From the NCBI GenBank assembly GCA_037127315.1, contig JBBBDQ010000330.1:2686001-2750000 (forward strand): a stretch of DNA of 64,000 nucleotides, written 5' to 3'. Below, in pieces: positions 52,440-56,269 of this stretch. Under the pieces are notes generated by a model. The model ran no database searches. It was given only the letters and a program-made list of their open reading frames with translations, and was not told the DNA's origin. The DNA comes from Ascarosepion bandense (lineage: Eukaryota > Mollusca > Cephalopoda > Sepiida > Sepiidae). The stretch's first letter is position 1. Each line of letters opens with the position of its first letter. A program made the position numbers and the translations under genes.

Positions 52440-55400
52440 TTTCTTTAATCCGAAGTGGAAGAGTAGGAAGGTAAATTCCAAGAACCTGATCCTAATCAAT
52501 ATTAAATTTTTTTTACATTAAAAAGTGATGCAGGTAGAGAGCTCTGTATTCTTAATACATTGAGCTCTCTGCCTGTATCACTTTTTAAAAGCACTCAATA
52601 TCAGTGATAGAGCTGCCATATTTATATAGATAGCTGTGAGTTTGAAACCCTGGGTTTCACGCTCTTGTGATCGTCAAACAAACTGATTAATTCTTTTAAA
52701 AAATTGGCTATATGTAGGACTGGGTATATTGGCGTATTTTGGTGGAAGTGGGAGGAAAATTTGTCGTCATAACATTCGCAGACATATATACAAATTTGTA
52801 CACTCATCGACGTACGCAAAGACACACCCACACGCGCGTCCGCCCACCGGGGCTCACACAAACATATATGCGAATCGTACGGGGCTCGGCATATATATGT
52901 ATATGTGTGCCGTTGCGCACATACATACGGATTCGGTTGGTGTATTCGAATAGTATAGCGATGTCAACGCGCGCACAGTTGTCGATTTCTCGTACGTACA
53001 TATGTACGTATGATGAGATCTGTGTGAAACTATGATAGGCAAAAATTGCTATTATTTTATTTAAGGCTGTATTATTATTTGTAAGTCGGTTATTAGCTTG
53101 TTTTTTGTGGTGGCGCATATTTAAATGTTAGAAATTCTAATTTGTAATGCTTTAATGGTATTAATTTTACTACGGCAGAGCGGAGTAATTTACGTTAATA
53201 ATGATAATGACTGCGGACTAATACGGTGATAGTAATATTTGATGATAATAACAGTTGTGGTAGCAAATAGTTATTGTAACGCGGTAGTAGTGATTAGTAA
53301 TGGTGGTGTGATGATAATAACAATAGATGCAATCATTATGGTGGTAGTTTGCACTAGAGAATAGAAATATTTCACCAACAATAAACTAGAAAATACTGAA
53401 AAAAGCACCTGCCTACAACATTACAAAAAAATGCCGACTTTGGCTACATGAAAAAGTAGCAATTATATCTCATGCCCCACAAAAGAACTTACTAAGCATA
53501 AGATCAGAACTATTTTCCAAATGCAGTGCAGACATAAAAATAAATACCTATTATCACAATTTATACCAAACGGATAAAAAAAAAAGAACCGCTGATACCA
53601 TAATCCTATCAATTATTCTCTAGTTCGTCTTAGACCTCTCGACCACGAATGACCATTAGTCTAAACGAGGTTTTAATCAAGCCTATATAGCACAGTTTTC
53701 GATTCATCGCAATAACCATATCTGATCTGAAATGTATCGTAATATCAACAAATGTAAACATGTTACGGAAATTAACGAAGATTAACGAAACTTGGTTATA
53801 AACAAATCATTTCAAATTGTCGGTTGTCTATTCTTTCTTTCACCATAGGGTCAGTTTTAGAGCCACTGGAATGAAAAGCTATGATCGATTTCTATTTTTC
53901 CTCAGATTAGGTCATTTGAGGTAGTGCGCAGTAATATGAATCTAATTTCGGGGTGGATGATGAAATTTGTTTGGCCTTAAAAAATATTGTGTCATCCGTG
54001 ATTGCATCAGATTTTTATCTATCCAAGCATCAGCTGCATTTAATGAACTGACCGTTCCCTTATCTGAATTATTAGTTCTTGCGTTATTTGATTATATATT
54101 ATAATACTGGGACGCTATTTTAAAAAAATTTAATAACATCGGTATCCTTACCCGCCTATCACCCACCCTCTGACATTTCCTATATTTAATCATCCTTTCT
54201 CCACTCTACGTAGCCCCCTGCGCAGTAGTGGCAGTGACATGCCTTGCTCGGGGTGAAACGCTTATAAAAAAAAAAAAAATTCAATTTGAACTGAAAATTA
54301 AACATGAAGTAAAATCCCAAAAGTTAAATTAATAGGTAGAATATTTTTAGGGTAGATAGTTTTGTGCATATAAGTCAATATAGATTACTTATTGTTTTAT
54401 GTTTAGAGGAAAATAAAAGAAATTAATAATAATGTAAAATTTTCTACATAGAAGAATCTATAATTAACCTAGGTTAACGTATTTGAGCAGATATGTATAT
54501 CTATATCTGCATGTAATCGTCTATTCACTTCTTTTGTTTAGTATATTACTGTTATTTAAGTGTTTAAAGATATCTTTTTGTAAAAGGCATAAATTACATC
54601 TATTTCTTTTTCCATTATAATATTTGGTTTTTGCGATAACATCCCGGATTATAATTGGGGTTTTGTGTCTTTTTTTTTTAATTGTCAGAAATATTTTGAT
54701 GGAGCAATGCTTTTGCTTTATTTACTATTACTTCAAGTCATTTGATAATTCCAGTATTGGTATTGTCGTTGGTTTTCAGTTCAGCCTAAAGAGAATTTAA
54801 CTTCGCCATCAGAATGGATGCTAGCTCTGTAAATTATACTTTCGGTTATGTACTGACGTTTAGTGGATAGGTCTTATTTTTTCGGTAGTTAAAATTATTT
54901 ATAGTAGAGTCACTATTATTTTTCAGGTTAGACATATTTTTATTTAATATCATGTTGTTATGTTGTGATATATATATTTATCGATGTTCTGAAAGCAACT
55001 ATAGCTAACCTTAACATTGTTTTTTAGTGTAGGGGAATGGTTGAAATGCTTGTGAATTATATTTAGGAAAACTTTTCCGATGTTTGTTTCAACATTACGA
55101 CTAAAATTGGTTTAAATCATATGATATTACGCTTATATTATTTTTACCTTCTTTGTTTTTATCTAAGTATTCTAAAATTACATTCTGGTTATTTTTTTCT
55201 ATAGCCCTTATATATTCAAATTTGGTGTTGTCAAAAATTTTCTCATTGTTAGAGTTGGTAAAGAATCTAAATTGGATTGATTTATGTAAGTTGTCTAGAA
55301 TTCTATGGTGGTGGTTAAATTTCTTATTGATCTGTGTGTTTGTGTGAGTGCGTGTGTGCACGCGCGTGTGTGCTAATGTACTGTATGATAAACTTTTCCA

Positions 55401-55457
55401 AAGTGAACAAAAACTTAATGATAAACATCCTCCTTATTTTGATTATGTTTTTATTCT

Positions 55458-55525
<68 letters not shown>

Positions 55526-55826
55526 CAGACAGACAGACAGAAGTAATGAAAGTGAAAAGAGATTTTTTTAAATTCGTACACGAGATCGATAAGGAACAGA
55601 TAAGAAAAGGCAGGTACCCTGCCGTTTCAATTTACCACCGAACATCTCCTCTGAGGAATCTTTATCTGATTCCGACGGACCATAATTATCAGCATCATTT
55701 CGTAGTAAACGACACATATTTATACATCTTCTCTGGCAGGATCTGCAGAACATATTTCTGGAGACTGGAGGCAGGCAGGCAACCAGATAGGGCAACACTA
55801 CGAAAACCACAAGGACCTTGCAAGAA
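9931..55826 (-). CDS. Secreted animal haem peroxidase with C-terminal thrombospondin type 1-like repeat (13 exons found; initiator exon missing)
   Basis: Whole locus. Thirteen minus-strand exons join with matching phase at all 12 junctions and encode 755 residues before a TGA at 9931-9933. Layout (numbered from the first residue of the 55636-55826 exon): hydrophobic signal segment 1-22, Cys-rich stretch 27-38, pro-region to about 150, peroxidase domain about 150-695, TSP1-like repeat about 702-745. Seen family marks: distal His232 with Asp233, Ca-loop TSFIDAS 305-311, catalytic-type Arg365, proximal His468, and the WSSWSAC motif. The fold normally uses H2O2 to oxidise halides or phenols outside the cell. 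Here the distal Gln, both haem-ester acids and two haem-contacting Arg look substituted, so activity is uncertain. The domain is closest in style to chorion-peroxidase or peroxidasin-like invertebrate proteins; no exact orthologue is claimed. Introns run 1.6-6.7 kb and are full of repeats. The ATG exon lies beyond 55826 and was not securely found. Confidence 0.9.
10157..10989. other. Intron sequence without recognisable gene
   Basis: This is the 3' part of the intron between the last two peroxidase exons. It is AT-rich with no exon, RNA gene or repeat that I recognise. Open frames here are short and have no family resemblance. Confidence 0.5.
10990..11480 (+). mobile_element. LINE fragment (family D), C-terminal
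   Basis: Translation gives [40 protein letters not shown] and so on. This W-D-x-x-x-x-T-D-R then DI-V-I-K-D pattern is the C-terminal tail seen in a class of invertebrate non-LTR retrotransposons. It is followed by A-rich sequence. Confidence 0.65.
11665..11728. repeat. (CTA)n then (ATA)n arrays
   Basis: Perfect ACT/CTA triplets change directly into AAT triplets. Confidence 0.9.
11728..12180 (+). repeat. Dispersed repeat, copy 1 (related to 19755-20120)
   Basis: Begins TGATGTTACACCAGGCAT after the triplet tract and shares with 19755-20120 blocks such as GATGxTACACCAGG, TCAAAAGGG and ATACTTGG. No coding capacity; unclassified. Confidence 0.55.
12181..12236. repeat. (AAC)n then (AAT)n array
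   Basis: Perfect AAC triplets followed by AAT triplets. Confidence 0.9.
12684..12786 (-). CDS. Peroxidase exon 12 of 13
   Basis: Residues 648-680, flanked by acceptor TTTTCCAG and donor GTAAGT. The translation runs [20 protein letters not shown] and on, fitting the late peroxidase segment that normally reads as a Leu-rich helix, then ICDN and an I-x-x-I-Q stretch. It contains one N-glycosylation sequon (NVS at 654). Phases match the exons on both sides: a G plus AT split codon upstream and GA plus A downstream. Confidence 0.9.
12787..13430. other. Intron sequence without recognisable gene
   Basis: AT-rich; one 108-codon frame at 13027-13353 is hydrophobic but has no family resemblance. Confidence 0.5.
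13437..13506. repeat. (TA)n then (TG)n microsatellite
   Basis: About 13 TA units run into about 21 TG units. Confidence 0.95.
13510..14360. other. Intron sequence without recognisable gene
   Basis: Very AT-rich, many stops in all frames; nothing recognised. Confidence 0.5.
14370..14725 (+). mobile_element. LINE fragment (family C), C-terminal zinc-finger end
   Basis: Reads [31 protein letters not shown] and ends [22 protein letters not shown]-x-G-H-V-x-R-M-x-D-G-R-x-P-K and a final C-x2-C-x4-C-H pattern are the known tail of some metazoan LINE ORFs. Frames are broken. Confidence 0.75.
15157..15847 (+). mobile_element. 5' LTR of a non-autonomous LTR element
   Basis: 691 bp from TGTTTGAC to GTTACA, matched by the 691-bp copy at 17862-18552 with about a dozen scattered differences. 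The match may extend 6 bp further left (GGTAAA). Confidence 0.88.
15850..15861 (+). other. Primer-binding site of LTR element
   Basis: TGGTGCCGTGAC lies 2 bp after the 5' LTR end, the place where a tRNA 3' end would prime minus-strand DNA synthesis. Confidence 0.7.
16187..17275 (+). repeat. Purine-rich internal repeats of the LTR element
   Basis: Two interleaved motifs recur. One has GTGTGAGTACTTTGAG with a GAAAAGAAAG tail (starting about 16187, 16343 and 16818). The other has GGATGATGATGAAAAA with ACATTTATTTACTTTTTTTG (about 16510, 16597, 17085 and 17178). Antisense frames look like Phe/Ser/Leu-rich proteins but are simple-repeat artefacts. Confidence 0.8.
17862..18552 (+). mobile_element. 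3' LTR of the non-autonomous element
   Basis: Same length and about 98 percent the same, by eye, as the 5' LTR. The low divergence suggests a relatively recent insertion. Confidence 0.88.
18688..18808 (+). mobile_element. LINE fragment (family A) ending in (CA)n
   Basis: Reads [18 protein letters not shown] and then LTLCL, the LDKIQ-R-I-x-N-x-I segment of family A, cut off by a (CA)n tract. Confidence 0.7.
18806..18872. repeat. (CA)n then (TA)n microsatellite
   Basis: About 19 CA units then about 12 TA units. Confidence 0.95.
19100..19266 (-). CDS. Peroxidase exon 11 of 13: IDLW-GG / VGPTFACI segment
   Basis: Residues 592-646. The acceptor is TTATTTTCAG and the donor is GTATTT. It carries two of the best conserved peroxidase segments: [12 protein letters not shown] and [13 protein letters not shown], then GDRFWYE. 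These pack the C-terminal helices of the catalytic domain. No stops, and conservation is high, so this exon is under coding constraint. It is longer and more certain than its neighbours. Confidence 0.95.
19755..20120 (+). repeat. Dispersed repeat, copy 2 (related to 11728-12180)
   Basis: Preceded, like copy 1, by AAT triplets; shares GATGCTACACCAGG and TCAAAAGGG landmarks. Confidence 0.55.
20165..20212. mobile_element. Possible mariner end remnant
   Basis: GCGCGAAATTAAAAATATAA and the following bases resemble the sequence at the 5' end of the transposase relic at 9478-9520. Confidence 0.4.
20213..20434. mobile_element. MITE with TTAA target duplication (piggyBac-like)
   Basis: Inverted ends CCCTCTAGGGCCATTCGTATC and its complement, with TTAA on both sides (20209-20212 and 20435-20438). 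222 bp, no ORF. TTAA duplication plus ends starting CCC is the hallmark of the piggyBac group. Inside is a tandem duplication of ACCAAATGTTTCCTTATAGG near 20350. Confidence 0.88.
20929..20992. repeat. (AT)n microsatellite left of the foldback
   Basis: About 31 uninterrupted units. Confidence 0.95.
21108..21307. repeat. Foldback (hairpin) element with perfect 65-bp arms
   Basis: Inner arms 21118-21182 and 21189-21253 are perfect complements around a 6-bp loop. An outer 13-bp pair GTTGGGGAGATCA at 21108-21120 matches 21295-21307. The right side holds an extra 44-bp partial duplicate of the arm. No ORF. (TA)n arrays lie on both sides. Confidence 0.95.
21309..21361. repeat. (TA)n microsatellite right of the foldback
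   Basis: About 26 uninterrupted units directly after the foldback. Confidence 0.95.
21586..21798 (-). CDS. Peroxidase exon 10 of 13: [11 protein letters not shown] segment
   Basis: Residues 521-590. The acceptor is CTAAACAG and the donor is GTAAAT. The reading could be ended at an apparent TAA right after the exon, but the in-frame donor and the perfect phase fit to the next exon show this is intron. It holds the family signature normally read as N-x-Q-R-x-R-D-H-G-x-P-x-Y-N-x-W. Here it is [16 protein letters not shown]: Asn545 is kept, the usual Arg is Ser548 and the usual His is Asn552. One sequon (NFT) is at 571. Confidence 0.94.
21896..22060 (+). repeat. tRNA-like dispersed repeat
   Basis: TCGTGGTGTAATGGTCAACA resembles a tRNA A-box region; a related stretch is at 32172-32270. 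Ends are not defined. Confidence 0.45.
22061..22755. other. Intron sequence without recognisable gene
   Basis: Nothing recognised. Confidence 0.5.
22761..23041 (+). mobile_element. SINE (family 1)
   Basis: ATGTGCGTTGTGGTGCAGTG head, full body, end CACTTAACTCAATGACTG. No clear target duplication. Confidence 0.88.
23473..23947 (-). CDS. Peroxidase exon 9 of 13: catalytic Arg, [13 protein letters not shown] and proximal His
   Basis: Largest exon, residues 363-519, between acceptor TGCCCCCACAG and donor GTAGGT. Motifs in order: GDGRVNLHP (Arg365 aligns with the catalytic Arg), [28 protein letters not shown], and FLFGHS with proximal His468. In mammalian peroxidases the residue three after the catalytic Arg is the Glu that esterifies haem; here it is Leu368. 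The Arg three before the proximal His is Leu465. Two sequons (NGS 478, NVS 496) fit a secreted glycoprotein. Confidence 0.96.
24000..25595. other. Intron with one dispersed repeat and a GC-richer patch
   Basis: Between peroxidase exons 8 and 9. 24190-24325 is a repeat copy (listed separately). 24440-25040 is less AT-rich and includes GACGCGCGCGCAC; the 61-codon minus frame at 24824-25009 has no support. Confidence 0.45.
24190..24325 (-). repeat. Dispersed repeat E, copy 1
   Basis: Complement shares ATCGATTTCTATTTTTTCC and a GATGAAATTTGTTTGG block with copies at 52290-52375 and 53860-54000. Confidence 0.6.
25601..25696 (-). CDS. Peroxidase exon 8 of 13
   Basis: Residues 331-361, acceptor TTTTTTCTAATCGAG, donor GTAAGT. 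The translation [16 protein letters not shown] leads to a Cys-rich end (Cys350 and Cys358). It corresponds to the variable loop that precedes the catalytic Arg segment in peroxidases and usually ends in a G-D-x-R motif, which the next exon supplies. The acceptor is weaker than the others (CGAG) but the phase is exact. Confidence 0.88.
25697..27150. other. Intron sequence without recognisable gene
   Basis: Short frames only; nothing recognised. Confidence 0.5.
27161..27469 (-). mobile_element. SINE (family 1)
   Basis: Full-length minus-strand copy flanked by CCATAGAACT at 27151-27160 and 27470-27479 (10-bp target duplication). Confidence 0.92.
28062..28100. repeat. Perfect palindrome at mariner relic start
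   Basis: ATTATTAGTTTACAAATTA meets its own complement without a loop. It lies just upstream of the mariner frame. Confidence 0.85.
28100..29105 (+). mobile_element. mariner transposase relic
   Basis: Broken plus-strand frames give [63 protein letters not shown] and [20 protein letters not shown], ending [17 protein letters not shown]. These are in the order of a mariner transposase; D-L-N-P-S-Y replaces the usual third acidic context. Several stops and frameshifts; inactive. Confidence 0.92.
29106..30180. other. Intron sequence without recognisable gene
   Basis: AT-rich; nothing recognised. Confidence 0.5.
30180..30450 (-). mobile_element. Diverged SINE (family 2) with internal minisatellite
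   Basis: Minus-strand copy of the same subtype as 56270-56520. Its middle holds repeated AAGGCTATTTGCATGT units at 30282-30372. Confidence 0.7.
31019..31120 (-). CDS. Peroxidase exon 7 of 13: calcium-binding loop
   Basis: Residues 297-329, acceptor TTTTTAACCAG, donor GTAAAA. It reads [20 protein letters not shown]. The T-S-F-I-D-A-S loop (Thr305, Phe307, Asp309, Ser311) is the canonical calcium site of animal peroxidases, fully kept, followed by the usual Y-G-S-D. So structural calcium binding is probably retained even though haem-contact residues are changed elsewhere. Confidence 0.94.
31327..31371. repeat. (GA)n then (GACA)n tract
   Basis: GAGA units followed by GACA units and then GAGA. 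Confidence 0.9.
31659..31777 (+). rRNA. 5S rRNA-like unit
   Basis: 119 bp from GCTTACGGCCATATCACG to GGTGCTGTAAGC, with the internal control landmarks GAAGTTAAGCAACG and GGATGGGTGACC-like (here AGATGGGTGACC). Nearly complete, but single and inside a host intron, immediately followed by a SINE. It may be a dispersed pseudogene or the head of a composite element, not a working gene. Confidence 0.8.
31788..31945 (+). mobile_element. SINE (family 1), 3'-truncated, joined to 5S unit
   Basis: GATGTGCGTTGTGGTGCAGT head begins 10 bp after the 5S unit. The body stops after GGGTTAAATAACAGGG. Confidence 0.85.
32172..32270 (+). repeat. tRNA-like dispersed repeat, second copy
   Basis: ACGTGGTGTAAAGGTTAGCA resembles the stretch at 21896. 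Confidence 0.4.
32287..32595 (+). mobile_element. SINE (family 1)
   Basis: Full-length; target duplication ACTACACTTAG at 32276-32286 and 32596-32606. Confidence 0.93.
32607..33310. other. Intron sequence without recognisable gene
   Basis: AT-rich; nothing recognised. Confidence 0.5.
33316..33364. repeat. (TA)n microsatellite
   Basis: About 24 uninterrupted units. Confidence 0.95.
33640..34330 (-). mobile_element. Penelope-like element relic, C-terminal
   Basis: Minus strand gives [19 protein letters not shown] and [11 protein letters not shown], the C-x2-C tail of the GIY-YIG part (compare 54540-55330). Confidence 0.65.
34590..34655. repeat. (GT)n microsatellite
   Basis: About 33 uninterrupted units. 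Confidence 0.95.
34745..34885 (+). repeat. Degenerate tandem array, about 45-bp unit
   Basis: GAGTTTACACTTAAGTCTGT is repeated with changes about three times, each followed by a (G)GT(A)GACATA-like stretch. Resembles the units at 45890-46745. Confidence 0.6.
35265..35505 (+). repeat. Degenerate tandem array, four units
   Basis: Each unit carries a T(A/C)C(G/A)GCC(G/A)TAG(A/G)T core, then GTCAACAAAGGACAAG and a GTTGA/GTTTGA end. Confidence 0.7.
35570..35631. repeat. (GA)n then (GACA)n tract
   Basis: Same order and kind as at 31327 and 55481. Confidence 0.95.
35958..36073 (-). CDS. Peroxidase exon 6 of 13: CMNFRRS segment
   Basis: Residues 258-295, acceptor GATTTTTTCAG, donor GTAAGT. It contains [14 protein letters not shown] and then [11 protein letters not shown], matching the family pattern of a Cys-x-Pro-Ile-x-Ile-Pro stretch followed by C-M-x-F-x-R-S. 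One sequon (NRT) is at 276. Phase fits both neighbours. Confidence 0.92.
36303..36372. repeat. (CTAT)n microsatellite
   Basis: About 17 units. Confidence 0.95.
36535..37016. repeat. Tandem duplication of a GA-rich unit
   Basis: TTTAATATTATGGAA begins both halves (about 36533 and 36810), followed by G/T-rich then GA-rich sequence with shared GTAGCGAA(T/A)AGAAA. Frames across it are artefacts. Confidence 0.7.
37018..37073. repeat. (GATA)n microsatellite
   Basis: About 14 units. Confidence 0.95.
37455..39000 (-). mobile_element. LINE copy (family A), 5'-truncated, minus strand
   Basis: Minus strand gives [37 protein letters not shown], then [15 protein letters not shown] and [19 protein letters not shown]. 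The protein is split in two by an A-tract of about 13 bases at 38446-38459, right before YADD. The PQG motif is also lost by a deletion near 38515. 3' end at the TCACCCCAAGCAAGGCATT complement near 37456. Confidence 0.92.
39559..39625. repeat. (CA)n then (TA)n microsatellite
   Basis: About 15 CA then 18 TA units. Confidence 0.95.
39850..40270 (-). mobile_element. Penelope-like element relic
   Basis: Minus strand yields [14 protein letters not shown], the same word as KLSYNCTNNLEKII in the 7080-7700 relic. Other parts are decayed. Confidence 0.6.
40711..40762. repeat. (AT)n microsatellite
   Basis: About 25 units, directly before the repeat at 40763. Confidence 0.95.
40763..41436 (+). mobile_element. 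CCGGCGTTGCTCGGG-type repeat with internal (TA)n
   Basis: Begins TATAGCCCGGCGTTGCTCGG and ends with CGGTTGAGCCGTTTCGGAGT, then (CA)-rich sequence and TTTATATATATA. Similar beginnings and ends occur in non-autonomous repeats of many invertebrates; the autonomous partner is uncertain. A (TA)n tract at 41058-41109 sits inside. Confidence 0.65.
41058..41109. repeat. (TA)n microsatellite
   Basis: About 26 units. Confidence 0.95.
41493..41536. repeat. (TA)n microsatellite
   Basis: About 22 units. Confidence 0.95.
41976..42285 (+). mobile_element. SINE (family 1)
   Basis: Full-length; target duplication ACTGTTTT at 41968-41975 and 42286-42293. Confidence 0.92.
42721..42757 (-). CDS. Peroxidase exon 5 of 13: 37-nt microexon
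   Basis: Residues 246-256 ([11 protein letters not shown]) plus two split codons. The acceptor is TTCTTTCAG and the donor is GTAAGT. Length alone would not identify it, but it supplies the Asp-Cys-Cys segment expected right after the distal His region and its phases fit both neighbours exactly. It sits alone in about 9 kb of intron. Confidence 0.85.
43287..43372 (+). pseudogene. 5S rRNA pseudogene
   Basis: Matches the 5S unit at 31659 through ATCACCGAAGTTAAGCAACG, GAGCC and CAGTATCTAAATGGG, with the 5' third replaced and about 13 bp lost near the 3' end. Followed at once by a SINE-like head. Confidence 0.8.
43373..43540 (+). mobile_element. Diverged SINE joined to 5S pseudogene
   Basis: GGATATGCGGGTGGTGTAAT then GAGTTCCAATTCTAC (B-box-like) and AAATACTCTTGAGAAAG, a decayed SINE of family 1 or 2. 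Confidence 0.65.
43830..44240 (-). repeat. LINE (family A) 3' tail on minus strand with a repeated block
   Basis: AATCAATTCATCCAAAGCAA matches the complement of the family A 3' end. Two related blocks follow at about 43915-44025 and 44120-44230 (ATAAACCTxTTCAAxAGACxGAG then ATGTGAA(C/T)CGG). Confidence 0.55.
44590..45000 (+). mobile_element. LINE fragment (family A), old
   Basis: Reads [20 protein letters not shown] and [10 protein letters not shown], clearly the [20 protein letters not shown] segment with changes, and ends with FRVNRSL-like residues. Confidence 0.75.
45150..45338 (-). CDS. Peroxidase exon 4 of 13: distal haem pocket
   Basis: Residues 183-244, acceptor TTGCTTTTACAG, donor GTAAGT. 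It has the LPSARLVST segment common to the family, then [16 protein letters not shown]. The usual distal motif is W-G-Q-x-x-D-H-D. Here His232 and Asp233 are kept, but Ile228 takes the place of the distal Gln and Gly231 that of the Asp that forms a haem ester in mammalian enzymes. Confidence 0.94.
45890..46745 (+). repeat. Degenerate tandem array of TTTACACTAG units
   Basis: About 20 imperfect copies of a unit containing (G)GTTTACACTAG, then AAAA and (G/A)ATATAG(A/G)TC. Interrupted by (TA)n at 46015-46068 and (CA)n/(GT)n at 46189-46257. Confidence 0.8.
46015..46068. repeat. (TA)n microsatellite
   Basis: About 26 units. Confidence 0.95.
47302..47513 (-). CDS. Peroxidase exon 3 of 13: start of peroxidase domain
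   Basis: Residues 112-181, acceptor after TTTTTTTTCCAATGAAG, donor GTGAGT. The exon begins [15 protein letters not shown] and continues to [20 protein letters not shown] and [11 protein letters not shown]. The DG-x-CNN motif and following x-x-G are the standard beginning of an animal peroxidase domain. An in-frame Met at 116 is not the start, because the upstream exon reads straight in. Confidence 0.93.
47815..48275. repeat. Degenerate tandem array, about 120-bp unit
   Basis: The landmark ATTATATACTTTGCTATTT(A/G)AA and (C)ATCTTGGTTTTTAT recurs about four times, with GTTGTAATCTCAGGCCTT between copies. Confidence 0.7.
48276..49030. other. Intron sequence without secure gene
   Basis: A 77-codon plus frame at 48724-48957 is Lys/Arg-rich, but I cannot place it. 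Confidence 0.4.
49040..49170 (+). mobile_element. mariner-like HTH fragment
   Basis: Reads [20 protein letters not shown], like the T-K-E-E-Q-R-A-x-I-R-F start of a mariner-type helix-turn-helix. Only this short part remains. Confidence 0.5.
49438..49579 (-). CDS. Peroxidase exon 2 of 13: pro-region helix
   Basis: Residues 65-110 (from [10 protein letters not shown] to [15 protein letters not shown]), acceptor CTCGATAG, donor GTAAAA. No strong family motif. The amphipathic C-terminal half runs smoothly into the next exon and the phase is exact. Another frame is also open here and longer, but it does not match the phase of either neighbour and lacks the pattern. Confidence 0.8.
49580..50200. 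other. Intron sequence without recognisable gene
   Basis: Start of the 6-kb intron between the two most 5' identified exons; nothing recognised. Confidence 0.5.
50208..50495 (-). mobile_element. SINE (family 1), diverged
   Basis: Minus-strand copy from CAGTCAGTTAAGTGCCAT to CACTGCACCACAAAGCACAT. Confidence 0.85.
50528..50568. repeat. (AT)n microsatellite
   Basis: About 20 units. Confidence 0.95.
50915..51555 (+). mobile_element. LINE copy (family A), old, 3' part
   Basis: Reads [48 protein letters not shown] and so on, ending at GAGGTGAAATGATTAAAAA. Many frameshifts. Confidence 0.85.
51560..52215. other. Intron sequence without recognisable gene
   Basis: Contains a short direct repeat of GTGCGTACTACCTTACTTTA near 51875-51920; otherwise nothing. 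Confidence 0.5.
52290..52375 (+). repeat. Dispersed repeat E, copy 2
   Basis: CTCAGTTTTAGACCCACTAG then ATCGATTTCTATTTTTTCC; see 24190-24325 and 53860-54000. Confidence 0.6.
52378..52436. repeat. (AT)n microsatellite
   Basis: About 28 units. Confidence 0.95.
52520..52586. repeat. Hairpin with 25-bp arms
   Basis: AAAAAGTGATGCAGGTAGAG... at 52520-52544 pairs with 52562-52586 with two mismatches. The loop TGTATTCTTAATACA is itself partly self-complementary. Confidence 0.9.
52600..53855. other. Intron sequence without secure gene
   Basis: 52800-53010 is rich in CGCGCG, GTACG and CACAC words; frames there have no family match. 53640-53830 shares blocks with 39280-39560 (ACGAAGATTAACGAAACTTG). 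Confidence 0.45.
53860..54000 (+). repeat. Dispersed repeat E, copy 3
   Basis: CAGTTTTAGAGCCACTGGAA, then GATCGATTTCTATTTTTCCT and GATGAAATTTGTTTGG. Confidence 0.6.
54140..54290 (+). mobile_element. LINE (family A) 3' end only
   Basis: CGGTATCCTTACCCGCCTAT through GCCTTGCTCGGGGTGAAACG and an A-tract: the last about 130 bp of family A, strongly 5'-truncated. Confidence 0.85.
54540..55330 (-). mobile_element. Penelope-like element relic with GIY-YIG-type tail
   Basis: Minus-strand words: [66 protein letters not shown] and a final CNLC-like tail. The order fits the reverse transcriptase to GIY-YIG part. Confidence 0.7.
55459..55541. repeat. (TA)n, (GA)n and (GACA)n tracts in a row
   Basis: TA, then GA, then GACA units without a gap. 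Confidence 0.95.
55636..55826 (-). CDS. Peroxidase exon 1 of 13 found: signal segment and Cys-rich stretch
   Basis: Residues 1-63, acceptor TTTCTTTCTATTTCAG, donor GTAAAT. It starts [20 protein letters not shown], a positive charge followed by a hydrophobic core and a likely cleavage region, typical of a signal peptide whose Met lies a few codons upstream in a missing exon. After it comes a C-x2-C-x3-C-x3-C cluster at 27-38, then an acidic Ser/Asp/Glu-rich stretch. Donor phase 1 fits the next exon. The assignment rests on phase, strand and signal character, not on homology. Confidence 0.6.
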
Positions 55827-56269
55827 CTGAAATAGAAAGAAACATGTAAGTTGTGCTGAAGTTTCGCGAAGTTGATTTCAATTTTATGTATTTATGGCTT
55901 TTCTAATCGTAACTCACTAGATAATGGGAACACAATGTTTGAAATTGCTTAAATTTTGAAGATAGAACAAAGAAAAATAAATTGAAAACTTTGGCAAGAT
56001 AAGAACAAGAGAAAGTCGATTTAAGAATATCACAAAATGAAATTTGAAAAAATTTAAGAGAAATCAGCAAAAAGAAAAATTGACTGAACACTAAGAAAAT
56101 ATTTGAAGAATATAAAAAGAGAGAAAAATGTAGAGCATTAAGAACATTGGCGAAAATATTGAAGATAAACAATCTATCACCTTTTTTTAAGAGAAACTTG
56201 CTTGTGGCGGCATTCACCCTGGGCGGGTTCAACCGGCTTCTTTCCTAGAAGTTTCATGTGATTCTTTTG

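Noticed and set aside
52622..53118. Overlapping frames on both strands with Tyr/Ile/Arg/His-rich translations
   Set aside because: All come from alternating TATA, CACA and CGTACG sequence; no splice or family support.
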